A stretch of DNA of 41,644 nucleotides from an uncultured Shewanella sp. GTDB lineage: Bacteria; Pseudomonadota; Gammaproteobacteria; Enterobacterales; Shewanellaceae. The notes under the pieces were generated by a model. It was not told the origin of the DNA, did not search any database, and was given only the letters and a program-made list of their open reading frames with translations. Both the position numbers and the translations under genes were made by a program. The stretch lies in assembly GCF_947497935.1 (NCBI RefSeq), contig NZ_CANMIO010000026.1:1-41644 (forward strand). The letters run 5' to 3'. Below, one piece after another: positions 9,310-16,580 of the stretch. Positions within the stretch are counted from its first letter, which is position 1; every line of letters begins with the position of its first letter.

Positions 9310-9404
9310 GCGCTAGCAAGAACAATCAAGAAGCTCGTCGCATCGAGCCCGCTACAAACTTTACTCGCCCAGCGATAGCTTTCTATCGCTGGGCATTTTA
9401 TTTT
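9310..9404 (+). ncRNA. Candidate intergenic small RNA between hemE and rsd
   Basis: A promoter with consensus spacing (9275-9303) and a 12 bp terminator stem (9367-9394, tail ATTTTATTTTAT) bound a transcript of about 90-95 nt. It contains a small hairpin (GCTCG 9333-9337 with CGAGC 9344-9348), two stretches with no evident pairing (9311-9332 and about 9349-9366) and the terminator hairpin. This is the usual layout of an Hfq-type trans-acting RNA. It has no start codon and no resemblance that I can see to RyhB, Spot 42 or 6S RNA. The rsd ATG is 137 bases past the end, so it is unlikely to be just an attenuator, though a leader role cannot be excluded. The rest of 9010-9540 contains only the hemE and rsd promoter regions. 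Confidence 0.6.
9367..9400 (+). terminator. Terminator of the small RNA candidate
   Basis: Perfect 12 bp stem GCCCAGCGATAG/CTATCGCTGGGC, loop CTTT, and a T-rich tail. The stem is long and GC-rich, well above chance. Confidence 0.85.
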
Positions 9405-9540
9405 ATAGCAGTTTGTTTACAACTCTTGCTCTGGTATGTCCATTTAGCATTTCCTCATAAATCGGCCAAAAATGGTTGATCAAAACTACATTTTTCCCCT
9501 ACATTAGAAGTACAGAGAAGGATTCTTAACGGGGAAGATC

Positions 9541-10008
9541 ATGCTAAGAAAGTTAGAGAAAGCCGAACAAAAATGGGGCGGCTCAAATACTCTTATAGAT
9601 CAATGGTTAAATAATCGGCGCAACTTGCTTATTAACTATTGCCAGATTGCTGGGATCCCGCCGTATGAGGAAACAGACAAATCACTACCCGCCTTTGACT
9701 CAGTCAAACAGTTTTGTGACCAACTAATGGACTATGTGTCTGAAGGCCATTTTGAGATCTATAACCAAGTGGTAACCGCCTGCGAAAAGCATGGTGCCTC
9801 AAGCCAAGAACTCGCTCAGCAACTGGTACCGCAAATCAGTGAGACTACTGATACCGCCCTAGACTTTAATGACAAATATACTGAAGCCGAAGACGAGCAG
9901 GTGTTATTTCATTTAGATAAAGACTTGTCATCTCTCGGTCATGCTATGGAAACACGTTTTGAGCTGGAAGATAAGCTGCTAGAAGTGCTTCATAACAAGC
10001 ATTCTTAA
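9541..10008 (+). CDS. rsd: Regulator of sigma D (anti-sigma-70 factor)
   Basis: Rsd binds free sigma-70 in stationary phase and favours alternative sigma factors; in E. coli it also interacts with HPr and SpoT. The 155-residue product starts MLRKLEKAEQKWGGSNTLIDQWL, with the family's conserved 'Q-W-L-x-x-R-x-x-L-[IL]-x-Y' segment and a helical, acidic C-terminal half. Length is close to E. coli Rsd (158). A GGGGA ribosome site lies a few bases before the ATG. It is divergent from hemE, as its genomic context in related bacteria predicts. The heptamer repeat begins 24 bases after its stop, then a bidirectional terminator. Confidence 0.9.
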   Translation: MLRKLEKAEQKWGGSNTLIDQWLNNRRNLLINYCQIAGIPPYEETDKSLPAFDSVKQFCDQLMDYVSEGHFEIYNQVVTACEKHGASSQELAQQLVPQISETTDTALDFNDKYTEAEDEQVLFHLDKDLSSLGHAMETRFELEDKLLEVLHNKHS

Positions 10009-10032
10009 AGGTTCTAGGCTTGAGTACTAGCA

Positions 10033-10165
10033 GGTTCTCGGTTCTAGATTCTCGGTTCTAGATTCTCGGTTCTAGGTTCTCGGTTCTCGGTTCTAGGTTC
10101 TAGGTTCTAGGTTCTAGGTTCTAGGTTCTAGGTTCTAGGTTCTAGGTTCTAGGTTCTAGGTTCTA
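10033..10165. repeat. Heptanucleotide tandem repeat (GGTTCTA)n, 19 units
   Basis: Nineteen uninterrupted 7-bp units. The last eleven (10089-10165) are perfect GGTTCTA. The first eight mix GGTTCTA with GGTTCTC and GATTCTC. An isolated unit lies at 10010-10016. The tract sits between the rsd stop codon and a bidirectional terminator, so it lies in the rsd 3' untranslated region. The perfect distal and variant proximal halves suggest growth by strand slippage at the distal side. Confidence 0.97.
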
Positions 10166-10188
10166 GCGGAACTTAAAAATGAATTAAT

Positions 10189-10218
10189 AAAAAGGCCAGC
10201 TGATTAGCTGGCCTTTTT
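10189..10218. terminator. Bidirectional terminator between rsd and acnB
   Basis: Perfect 13 bp inverted repeat AAAAAGGCCAGCT/AGCTGGCCTTTTT with a 4-nt loop. The A run on one side and T run on the other serve both convergent transcripts (rsd from the left, acnB from the right). Confidence 0.9.
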
Positions 10219-10234
10219 AGTGCTTCAATCTAGC

Positions 10235-10503
10235 TTATACCAATCGGTATAAGAAGTTGATCTACTCAGAGCGTTTTTGGCAAACTAATTCAAGGCGAAT
10301 AACTGAAGGAATGGTTGCTCCCTTGTGAAGTTATTCAACGCAGAAGTAGGCAGCCAAAAACGCTCCAGAATGGCGAGTTTTAGCGGCTCTGATACTTCGT
10401 TAACAAGCTTAAACGTAGAATAACTATGCTCTGCACTCGTTGCCTTGTCTCAGTGCCGCTAAACTCTCGCTGAGCGACCAAATCTTTATACTAATTGGTA
10501 TTA
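10235..10503. mobile_element. MITE-like palindromic element downstream of acnB
   Basis: The ends are imperfect terminal inverted repeats: ATACCAATCGGTATAAGA on the left and ATACCAATTAGTATAAAGA on the right, read inward. Inside are two large hairpin units. The first is a perfect 13-bp inverted repeat GAGCGTTTTTGGC (10269-10281) / GCCAAAAACGCTC (10353-10365), with a nested GAATAACT/AGTTATTC pair. The second is GAGTTTTAGCGGC (10375-10387) / GCCGCTAAACTC (10455-10466). There is no transposase and it is only about 270 bp, so any movement would need help in trans. A degenerate part of it recurs at 7788-7843. The right end runs up to the acnB stop codon, so the element forms the acnB 3' untranslated region. 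Confidence 0.7.
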
Positions 10504-13098
10504 AACTGCTGATTGAAAAATTACTTCATCAGCTTTTGCTGTGTATGAAGCGATTTGGTCGAAGTTCAGGTAACGATAAGTGTCAGCTGCCGTTGCATCT
10601 AACTCCTTCGCGTATGTCTGATACTCATCGGCTGATGGTAGGCGACCAAGAAGCGCAGCAACCGCCGCTAGTTCAGCAGAAGCCAAATAAACATTGGCAC
10701 CAGTACCTAGACGGTTAGGGAAGTTACGCGTAGAGGTAGAAACTACCGTCGCACCTTCTGCTACACGTGCCTGGTTACCCATACACAGTGAACAACCAGG
10801 AATCTCGATACGTGCACCAACACGGCCGAAGATTGCATAGTAGCCTTCTTCAGTAAGTTGGTCGCGATCCATCTTAGTCGGCGGCGCAATCCACAAGCGT
10901 GTCGGTAATGTCGATGCGAACTTATCTAGCATCTTACCTGTCGCACGGAAGTGACCAATGTTAGTCATACAAGAGCCAACGAACACTTCGTCAATCTTAG
11001 TGTTAACTACAGATGAAAGTAGAATCGCATCATCAGGGTCGTTTGGAGCACAGAGAATTGGTTCTTTGATGTCGTTTAGATCAATTTCAATCACTTCTGC
11101 GTATTCTGCATCGCTATCCGCTTCCATAAGCTCTGGATTAGCTAACCACTCTTGCATCGCTGTAATACGACGCTCGATAGTACGGCGATCGCCGTAACCC
11201 TCACTAATCATCCACTTAAGCATGACAATGTTTGAGTTTAGGTATTCGATGATAGGCTCTTTATCAAGCTTAATAGTACAACCTGCGGCGCTACGCTCAG
11301 CTGATGCATCAGAAAGCTCAAATGCTTGCTCAACTTTAAGCTGCTCAAGACCTTCAATCTCAAGTACGCGACCAGAGAAAGCGTTGATTTTACCTTTCTT
11401 CTCTACAGTCAACAGACCCATTTCAATCGCTTTGTGCGGGATAGCATGTACCAAGTCACGTAGCGTGATCCCTGGCTGCATTTCACCTTTAAAGCGAACC
11501 AAGATTGACTCAGGCATATCAAGAGGCATGACACCCGTTGCAGCAGCAAATGCCACAAGACCAGAACCTGCTGGGAATGAGATACCAATTGGGAAACGCG
11601 TATGAGAGTCACCACCCGTACCAACGGTATCAGGTAGTAGCATACGGTTTAACCAAGAGTGAATAACACCGTCTCCAGGACGAAGTGCAACACCACCACG
11701 GTTCATGATGAAATCAGGTAGTGTATGATGAGTATTTACGTCAACTGGCTTTGGATAAGCCGCAGTGTGACAGAAAGACTGCATAGTCAGATCGGCACTG
11801 AAACCAAGACATGCTAGATCTTTTAGCTCATCACGAGTCATAGGGCCTGTAGTATCTTGCGAACCAACTGAAGTCATCTTAGGCTCACAGTATTGGCCTG
11901 GACGAATACCTGTCACGCCACATGCCTTACCGACCATCTTCTGTGCAAGGGTATAGCCCTTACCAGTGTCAGCGACATCTTGTGGGCGAACAAACTCAGC
12001 AGATGCTTCAAGACCTAATGTTTCACGAGCACGATCTGTTAGGCCACGACCGATGATTAATGGAATACGGCCACCAGCACGAACTTCGTCCATCAACACA
12101 TCAGTCTTTAGCGAGAACTGTGAAATCACTTCATCTGTGTCATGACGCTTAACGATGCCTTCGTATGGATAGATGTCGATAACATCGCCCATCTCCATCT
12201 TGCTCACATCTAGTTCGATTGGCAGTGCGCCCGCATCTTCCATAGTGTTGAAGAAGATAGGTGCGATCTTGCCACCAAGACAGAAACCACCCGCACGCTT
12301 GTTAGGTACATTAGGGATATCATCTCCCATGAACCATAGTACCGAGTTAGTTGCTGACTTACGTGAAGAACCTGTACCGACAACGTCACCCACATACACC
12401 AGTGGGAAACCTTTAGTTTTTAACGACTCAATCTCTTTGATTGGACCGACTTCGCCAGCTTGATCAGGAACGATACCTTCACGAGCATTCTTCAGCATAG
12501 CAAGTGCGTGCAATGGAATGTCTGGACGTGACCATGCATCTGGTGCTGGAGATAGGTCATCGGTGTTAGTCTCACCCGATACTTTAAATACGGTTAGCGA
12601 GATTTTCTCAGCAAGCTTTGGACGAGACAGGAACCACTCGGCATCTGCCCAAGAGTGGACCACTTGCTTAGCGAACTCATTACCCGCTTGCATTTTTTCA
12701 ACAACGTCATGGTACGCATCGAACATAAGCAGAGTATGAGACAGTGCTTTCACTGCAAGCGGTGCTTGTGCGTCATTATCTAATTGAGCAATCAATGGCT
12801 CAATATTGTAACCGCCCTGCATGGTGCCAAGCAGCTCGATTGCACGATCTGACGATAAGATAGAAGATGATACTTCGCCTTTTGCGATAGCATCTAAAAA
12901 GCCTGCTTTAACGTATGCGGCTTCATCAACACCTGGTGGGATACGGTTTTCAAGCAGATCAAGAATAAACGCTTCTTCACCTGCAGGTGGATTCTTTACC
13001 AATTCGACTAGCTGTGCCACTTGTTGGGCATCTAATGGCTTAGGGACTACGCCCTCTGAAGCACGTTCTGCGACGTGTTTACGATATGCTTCTAGCAC
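10501..13098 (-). CDS. acnB: Aconitate hydratase B
   Basis: AcnB interconverts citrate and isocitrate in the TCA cycle and also performs the 2-methyl-cis-aconitate step. The 865-residue product has the same length as E. coli AcnB. It begins with the HEAT-like N-terminal domain (MLEAYRKHVAERASEG), continues with the swivelling domain and ends with the cluster-binding core. The three [4Fe-4S] ligands fall at Cys710 (GSCMTNIGHF), Cys769 and Cys772 (CSLCMGN), the E. coli numbering. The stop codon abuts the right end of the MITE-like element, and transcription probably ends at the bidirectional terminator at 10189-10218. A possible CRP site lies ~145 bases upstream of the start. Identification is secure. 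Confidence 0.98.
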   Translation of the reverse strand: MLEAYRKHVAERASEGVVPKPLDAQQVAQLVELVKNPPAGEEAFILDLLENRIPPGVDEAAYVKAGFLDAIAKGEVSSSILSSDRAIELLGTMQGGYNIEPLIAQLDNDAQAPLAVKALSHTLLMFDAYHDVVEKMQAGNEFAKQVVHSWADAEWFLSRPKLAEKISLTVFKVSGETNTDDLSPAPDAWSRPDIPLHALAMLKNAREGIVPDQAGEVGPIKEIESLKTKGFPLVYVGDVVGTGSSRKSATNSVLWFMGDDIPNVPNKRAGGFCLGGKIAPIFFNTMEDAGALPIELDVSKMEMGDVIDIYPYEGIVKRHDTDEVISQFSLKTDVLMDEVRAGGRIPLIIGRGLTDRARETLGLEASAEFVRPQDVADTGKGYTLAQKMVGKACGVTGIRPGQYCEPKMTSVGSQDTTGPMTRDELKDLACLGFSADLTMQSFCHTAAYPKPVDVNTHHTLPDFIMNRGGVALRPGDGVIHSWLNRMLLPDTVGTGGDSHTRFPIGISFPAGSGLVAFAAATGVMPLDMPESILVRFKGEMQPGITLRDLVHAIPHKAIEMGLLTVEKKGKINAFSGRVLEIEGLEQLKVEQAFELSDASAERSAAGCTIKLDKEPIIEYLNSNIVMLKWMISEGYGDRRTIERRITAMQEWLANPELMEADSDAEYAEVIEIDLNDIKEPILCAPNDPDDAILLSSVVNTKIDEVFVGSCMTNIGHFRATGKMLDKFASTLPTRLWIAPPTKMDRDQLTEEGYYAIFGRVGARIEIPGCSLCMGNQARVAEGATVVSTSTRNFPNRLGTGANVYLASAELAAVAALLGRLPSADEYQTYAKELDATAADTYRYLNFDQIASYTAKADEVIFQSAV

Positions 13099-13237
13099 GG
13101 CAACATTCCTCTTTGTTTGGCGTTCAATACCAATCTAAGATTGATATAACAGCGAAACTGCTCGTCTTCAAATTGAAACTGACAGCTCGGCAGGCTCGAC
13201 CCTTCATTCGAGCGCTATTATACTACAGCTTTACAAA

Positions 13238-13257
13238 AGTATGAATCCGATCACACT
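13238..13257. promoter_or_regulatory. Possible CRP-binding site upstream of acnB
   Basis: The core TATGA-N6-TCACA differs from TGTGA-N6-TCACA at one position. It lies about 145 bases upstream of the acnB start, a reasonable place for CRP control of a TCA-cycle gene. In 13099-13522 I see no gene; the stretch holds the acnB promoter region, an ATACCAATC motif (13127-13135) resembling the MITE end, and the leader of the HAD gene. Confidence 0.35.
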
Positions 13258-13522
13258 TCAGCAAAAGTAAAACAACACCCAATCGACATCTCGGGCTATA
13301 CAGTAAATCTAATCGCATAAAAAGAAAACTAGACCATAGTGTAAAAACTTGATCTAAATTATATAAATCATAGTTTTACCTAAGACTCCATCCAGAAACT
13401 GCCGACTATTTATAGGATAAAATCCTGTAAGATTTAGTGTTATCATTGCCGTATTATTCGCAAAAACGACCATTTAAACAGCTAATATTCACCAAAGTTA
13501 TAATGAACATAATTGGATACTT

Positions 13523-14188
13523 ATGAGTACACCAGAGCTAAAAGCCGTTATTTTCGACATGGACGGTATATTGATCGACTCAGAGCCTGTCTGGCAAATA
13601 GCCGAATTTAAGGTGTTAAGCGAGTTAGGTTTAAACGTCTCGATGGAAGATATGCTGCAAACGACAGGACTCAGAATCGATCAGGTTGTGGCCTTCTGGT
13701 ATAGCCGCTATCCGTGGGAAAACTATGATAACCAACGAACGGCTCAAGCCATTGTCGCTCAAGTTGTCAGCCATATTTCCGCTAACGGTGAACCGATGAT
13801 AGGCGTATTATCTGCGCTTGAAGCCTGCAGAGAACGAGGGCTAAAAGTCGGTCTAGCCACCTCCTCTTCGAGCGATATTATTAATGCTGTTTTAAACAAG
13901 TTACAGATAGCCACATATTTTCAAGCGATCGAATCAGCTGAATATTTAACCTATGGCAAACCCCACCCCGAAGTCTATTTAAATTGTGCGCAGGCGCTCA
14001 ATATTGATCCCATAAATTGTTTAGCCATTGAAGATTCATTTAATGGATTAGTCTCTGCCCGCGCCGCGAATATGCAGACCATCGCGATCCCGGAAGCTAA
14101 GCAAGCCAAGCTCGATAAATGGATCATCGCCCACCAGCAATTAGACAGTCTAGAGGCGCTAGCTGACTTCTTGTCGAGCCATAGTTAG
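13523..14188 (+). CDS. HAD-family sugar-phosphate phosphatase (YniC/HxpB-like)
   Basis: The 221-residue product is a HAD subfamily IA hydrolase. It has motif I DMDGILIDSEP (nucleophile Asp plus acid/base Asp), motif II in 'LATSSSS', a motif III Lys in 'YGKPHPEVY', and motif IV 'AIEDSFNGLVSARAAN'. A helical cap lies between motifs I and II. The pattern and length match E. coli YniC (HxpB), a 2-deoxyglucose-6-phosphate/hexitol phosphatase, but the substrate specificity is inferred. The ribosome site is weak (GGATA). The gene is single, divergent from acnB and convergent with the patatin gene, sharing a bidirectional terminator. Confidence 0.88.
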   Translation: MSTPELKAVIFDMDGILIDSEPVWQIAEFKVLSELGLNVSMEDMLQTTGLRIDQVVAFWYSRYPWENYDNQRTAQAIVAQVVSHISANGEPMIGVLSALEACRERGLKVGLATSSSSDIINAVLNKLQIATYFQAIESAEYLTYGKPHPEVYLNCAQALNIDPINCLAIEDSFNGLVSARAANMQTIAIPEAKQAKLDKWIIAHQQLDSLEALADFLSSHS

Positions 14189-14215
14189 AGCGATTTCACG
14201 CCCTGTACTAGCGGC

Positions 14216-14246
14216 AAAAAAAGGCCCATCAAATGATGGGCCTTAT
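14216..14246. terminator. Bidirectional terminator between HAD gene and patatin gene
   Basis: Perfect 10 bp stem AAGGCCCATC/GATGGGCCTT with a 4-nt loop. The A run on the left gives a strong U run for the minus-strand patatin transcript; the plus-strand tail is weaker. Confidence 0.85.
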
Positions 14247-14272
14247 CTCATACTCTATCTTGTAAACTAGCT

Positions 14273-16489
14273 TTACCAGTTCTTACCAATAAACAGAAAT
14301 ACCGTTTTCTCGCCATCATCAGATGCACCGAAACCGAATGCTGCGGGACCGACACTGGTATCAATGCCTAAGTATAAGCTTCCGGCATAGATCAGATCAT
14401 CTAGCGATACACTGTCTTTTTGGCTCCACACATTACCAGCTTCGATACTCGTGCCGAGATACAGTGGATATTCAGTCATTCCTAGCACATCACGGCCTAA
14501 ATCATACTGATAGACAAAGGCACCAAATATTTTATGTGAACCATAAAGGGAATTCTTGTGATAACCCGACAAATTTAAGAAGCCGCCAAGCTCGGATACG
14601 TTAACGGTAAATGCACCGTCTTTATCGACAGTTGCTAGTGACGCTATCCCCACGAAGGCATGATTACCCACACCAACAGCGCCACGCCAATCGGCTTCGT
14701 ACTGCATTGAAAAATCAGAAGAGTCGCCGACACCATCTAGGTCATAGCTCTCTTTTCTCATATACACATTAAAGGTAAATCGATTACCAGAGGTCGGGAA
14801 ATTGATACTGTTTAAGTCATCATAAGCAAACTTGAAGTAGCCACCATAACCAGAGTAGTCGACCTTCCCTAAGCCCCAGAGGTCATTTTCAAGATCGCCT
14901 TTTTCCCCCAGCATACCGATTTCGATCATGCCATTTTTCGTGTAATTTGCACCTATACCTACCTCGGTACGGTAAGCCGTCTGCTTCAGCTCTAGCACCC
15001 GATTATTATTTTCAAAGAAGCTCCAATCTTTAAGTTCATACTCGACTCTAGCACGACTGAAAAAAGACTGATCTTTTGCCAACGGCTGATAAAACTCTGA
15101 TGCTAATAACTTATCGAAACCAAGTGACAACTCATTACGCCACTCACCACCATTTTCGGTAAGCTCGGTCATGGTATAAGCCATATCAAGAGAGATGACT
15201 GAATCTAGACTAAAATCATCTTCCCAACTAAAGCCGAGCTGAAAATAATTCGGCCCCCAAGATTTAGTCTTAGTCGTGACGGTCAATACCCGTCCCTCAT
15301 CGGTGTCGGTAAACTCTGCATCGACTCGCTCAAACTTATCCAATGCAAAAACTCTATCTAAACCTGCCTCTAAGTCTTCTGCAGTGACATGGTCACCGAC
15401 ATTCAGATCTAGATTGTCAGCCAGTAGCTTTTCACTGACCTTAGAGTCATTGTTATAAATCACTTTAATTAACGGCCTATCGATCTCGGCTAGCCATTGC
15501 TTACTCTTATCTTTTTTGTGAGCCAAATACTGTTTGTAATCGTTACTATTTTCACTGTATTGCTCAAGTTTATCGCTCTGCTCCCGTGCAGCGATTTCTC
15601 CTAACGGCAACGCAATAGGCATAATGCTAAAGTCAGTGGTGCTTAACTCACCAATATTTGGGCGGATCAAGATATCATGATCGCTTAGTAGGGCTTTCTG
15701 CCTCTCGGAGCTGGCGTTCGTTAGAATTGTGGACAATTGATTCAACACTGCAATAGTGCTGTTAAGCTCATCTTTACTCACCAATGGTGAACCGATATCA
15801 ACTGCGATAACAATATCGGCCCCCATCGCCTTAACCACATCGACAGGCATATTGTTCGCAATCCCCCCATCTACCAGCAACTTGCCGTCGATAACCGCAG
15901 GTTGCAGGGCACCAGGCACAGACGCAGAAGCCTGCATAGCCGCAACGACGCTGCCAGAACTCAGCACCACAGGCTCACTGGTTACTAAATTTGTAGCGAC
16001 TGCTCGATATGGAATGGAAAGATCATCAAAGTCACCAAATTGGTGCACTAAGTCCGTTGAACTGCGAAGTAGCTGTGACATCGTTTGCCCGCGTAACAAG
16101 CCCGCAGGCATTTTAACTTGCTCATCGCTGTAACCTACATTGATTGGAATATTAAACTGATCCCGAGTCTCTTTATCTCGGTAGCTTAAAGACTCCCTAG
16201 GAATGGTGTCAGAATAGCCTTGACTCCAATCGGTATTCATCATGATAGCTTCAATCTCTGCCGCACTATAGCCAAGCGCATACATCCCCCCCACATAGGC
16301 ACCGATACTGGTTCCAGCAATATAATCGATGGGGATTTTTTTCTCTTCCAGCACCTTAAGCACGCCGATATGGGCCGCACCTTTGGCACCGCCACCACTC
16401 AAGACCAAGCCGATTTTAGGACGCTCTTCTGCAAACGAAACTTGCGAACTAGCCAGTGCTAGACAAAGAATAATAATTCTATTAATCAT
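14273..16489 (-). CDS. Patatin-like phospholipase, type Vd autotransporter (PlpD-like)
   Basis: The 738-residue protein has a signal peptide (MINRIIILCLALASSQVSFA) and then a patatin domain. The domain carries the oxyanion-hole motif SGGGAKGAAHIG (~residues 30-41), nucleophile GTSIG (Ser near 61) and the catalytic DGG (near 207). A POTRA-like segment follows at about 340-412 (IKVIYNNDSKVSEKLLADNL...). The C-terminal ~320 residues are beta-rich with alternating aromatic and polar residues and end in a terminal Trp, as expected for an outer-membrane barrel. This is the layout of P. aeruginosa PlpD (728 aa), a type Vd secreted phospholipase A. It is likely exported or displayed at the surface; substrate and release are not shown by the sequence. 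The catalytic Ser-Asp dyad is intact. Confidence 0.9.
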   Translation of the reverse strand: MINRIIILCLALASSQVSFAEERPKIGLVLSGGGAKGAAHIGVLKVLEEKKIPIDYIAGTSIGAYVGGMYALGYSAAEIEAIMMNTDWSQGYSDTIPRESLSYRDKETRDQFNIPINVGYSDEQVKMPAGLLRGQTMSQLLRSSTDLVHQFGDFDDLSIPYRAVATNLVTSEPVVLSSGSVVAAMQASASVPGALQPAVIDGKLLVDGGIANNMPVDVVKAMGADIVIAVDIGSPLVSKDELNSTIAVLNQLSTILTNASSERQKALLSDHDILIRPNIGELSTTDFSIMPIALPLGEIAAREQSDKLEQYSENSNDYKQYLAHKKDKSKQWLAEIDRPLIKVIYNNDSKVSEKLLADNLDLNVGDHVTAEDLEAGLDRVFALDKFERVDAEFTDTDEGRVLTVTTKTKSWGPNYFQLGFSWEDDFSLDSVISLDMAYTMTELTENGGEWRNELSLGFDKLLASEFYQPLAKDQSFFSRARVEYELKDWSFFENNNRVLELKQTAYRTEVGIGANYTKNGMIEIGMLGEKGDLENDLWGLGKVDYSGYGGYFKFAYDDLNSINFPTSGNRFTFNVYMRKESYDLDGVGDSSDFSMQYEADWRGAVGVGNHAFVGIASLATVDKDGAFTVNVSELGGFLNLSGYHKNSLYGSHKIFGAFVYQYDLGRDVLGMTEYPLYLGTSIEAGNVWSQKDSVSLDDLIYAGSLYLGIDTSVGPAAFGFGASDDGEKTVFLFIGKNW

Positions 16490-16580
16490 AATGACTTATT
16501 TAACTCTTCTACTGATGTCTTAACGTATTTTATTTAGTGGCGATGCGCAAGAAATAGCACTGCCGACAGGCTATTTGGGG

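Noticed and set aside
10033..10165. CRISPR array
   Set aside because: Units are 7 bp and contiguous, with no spacers and no cas genes nearby.
10440..10718. Plus-strand open frame crossing the acnB 3' end
   Set aside because: It begins in the MITE-like element and overlaps acnB, with no ribosome site of note.
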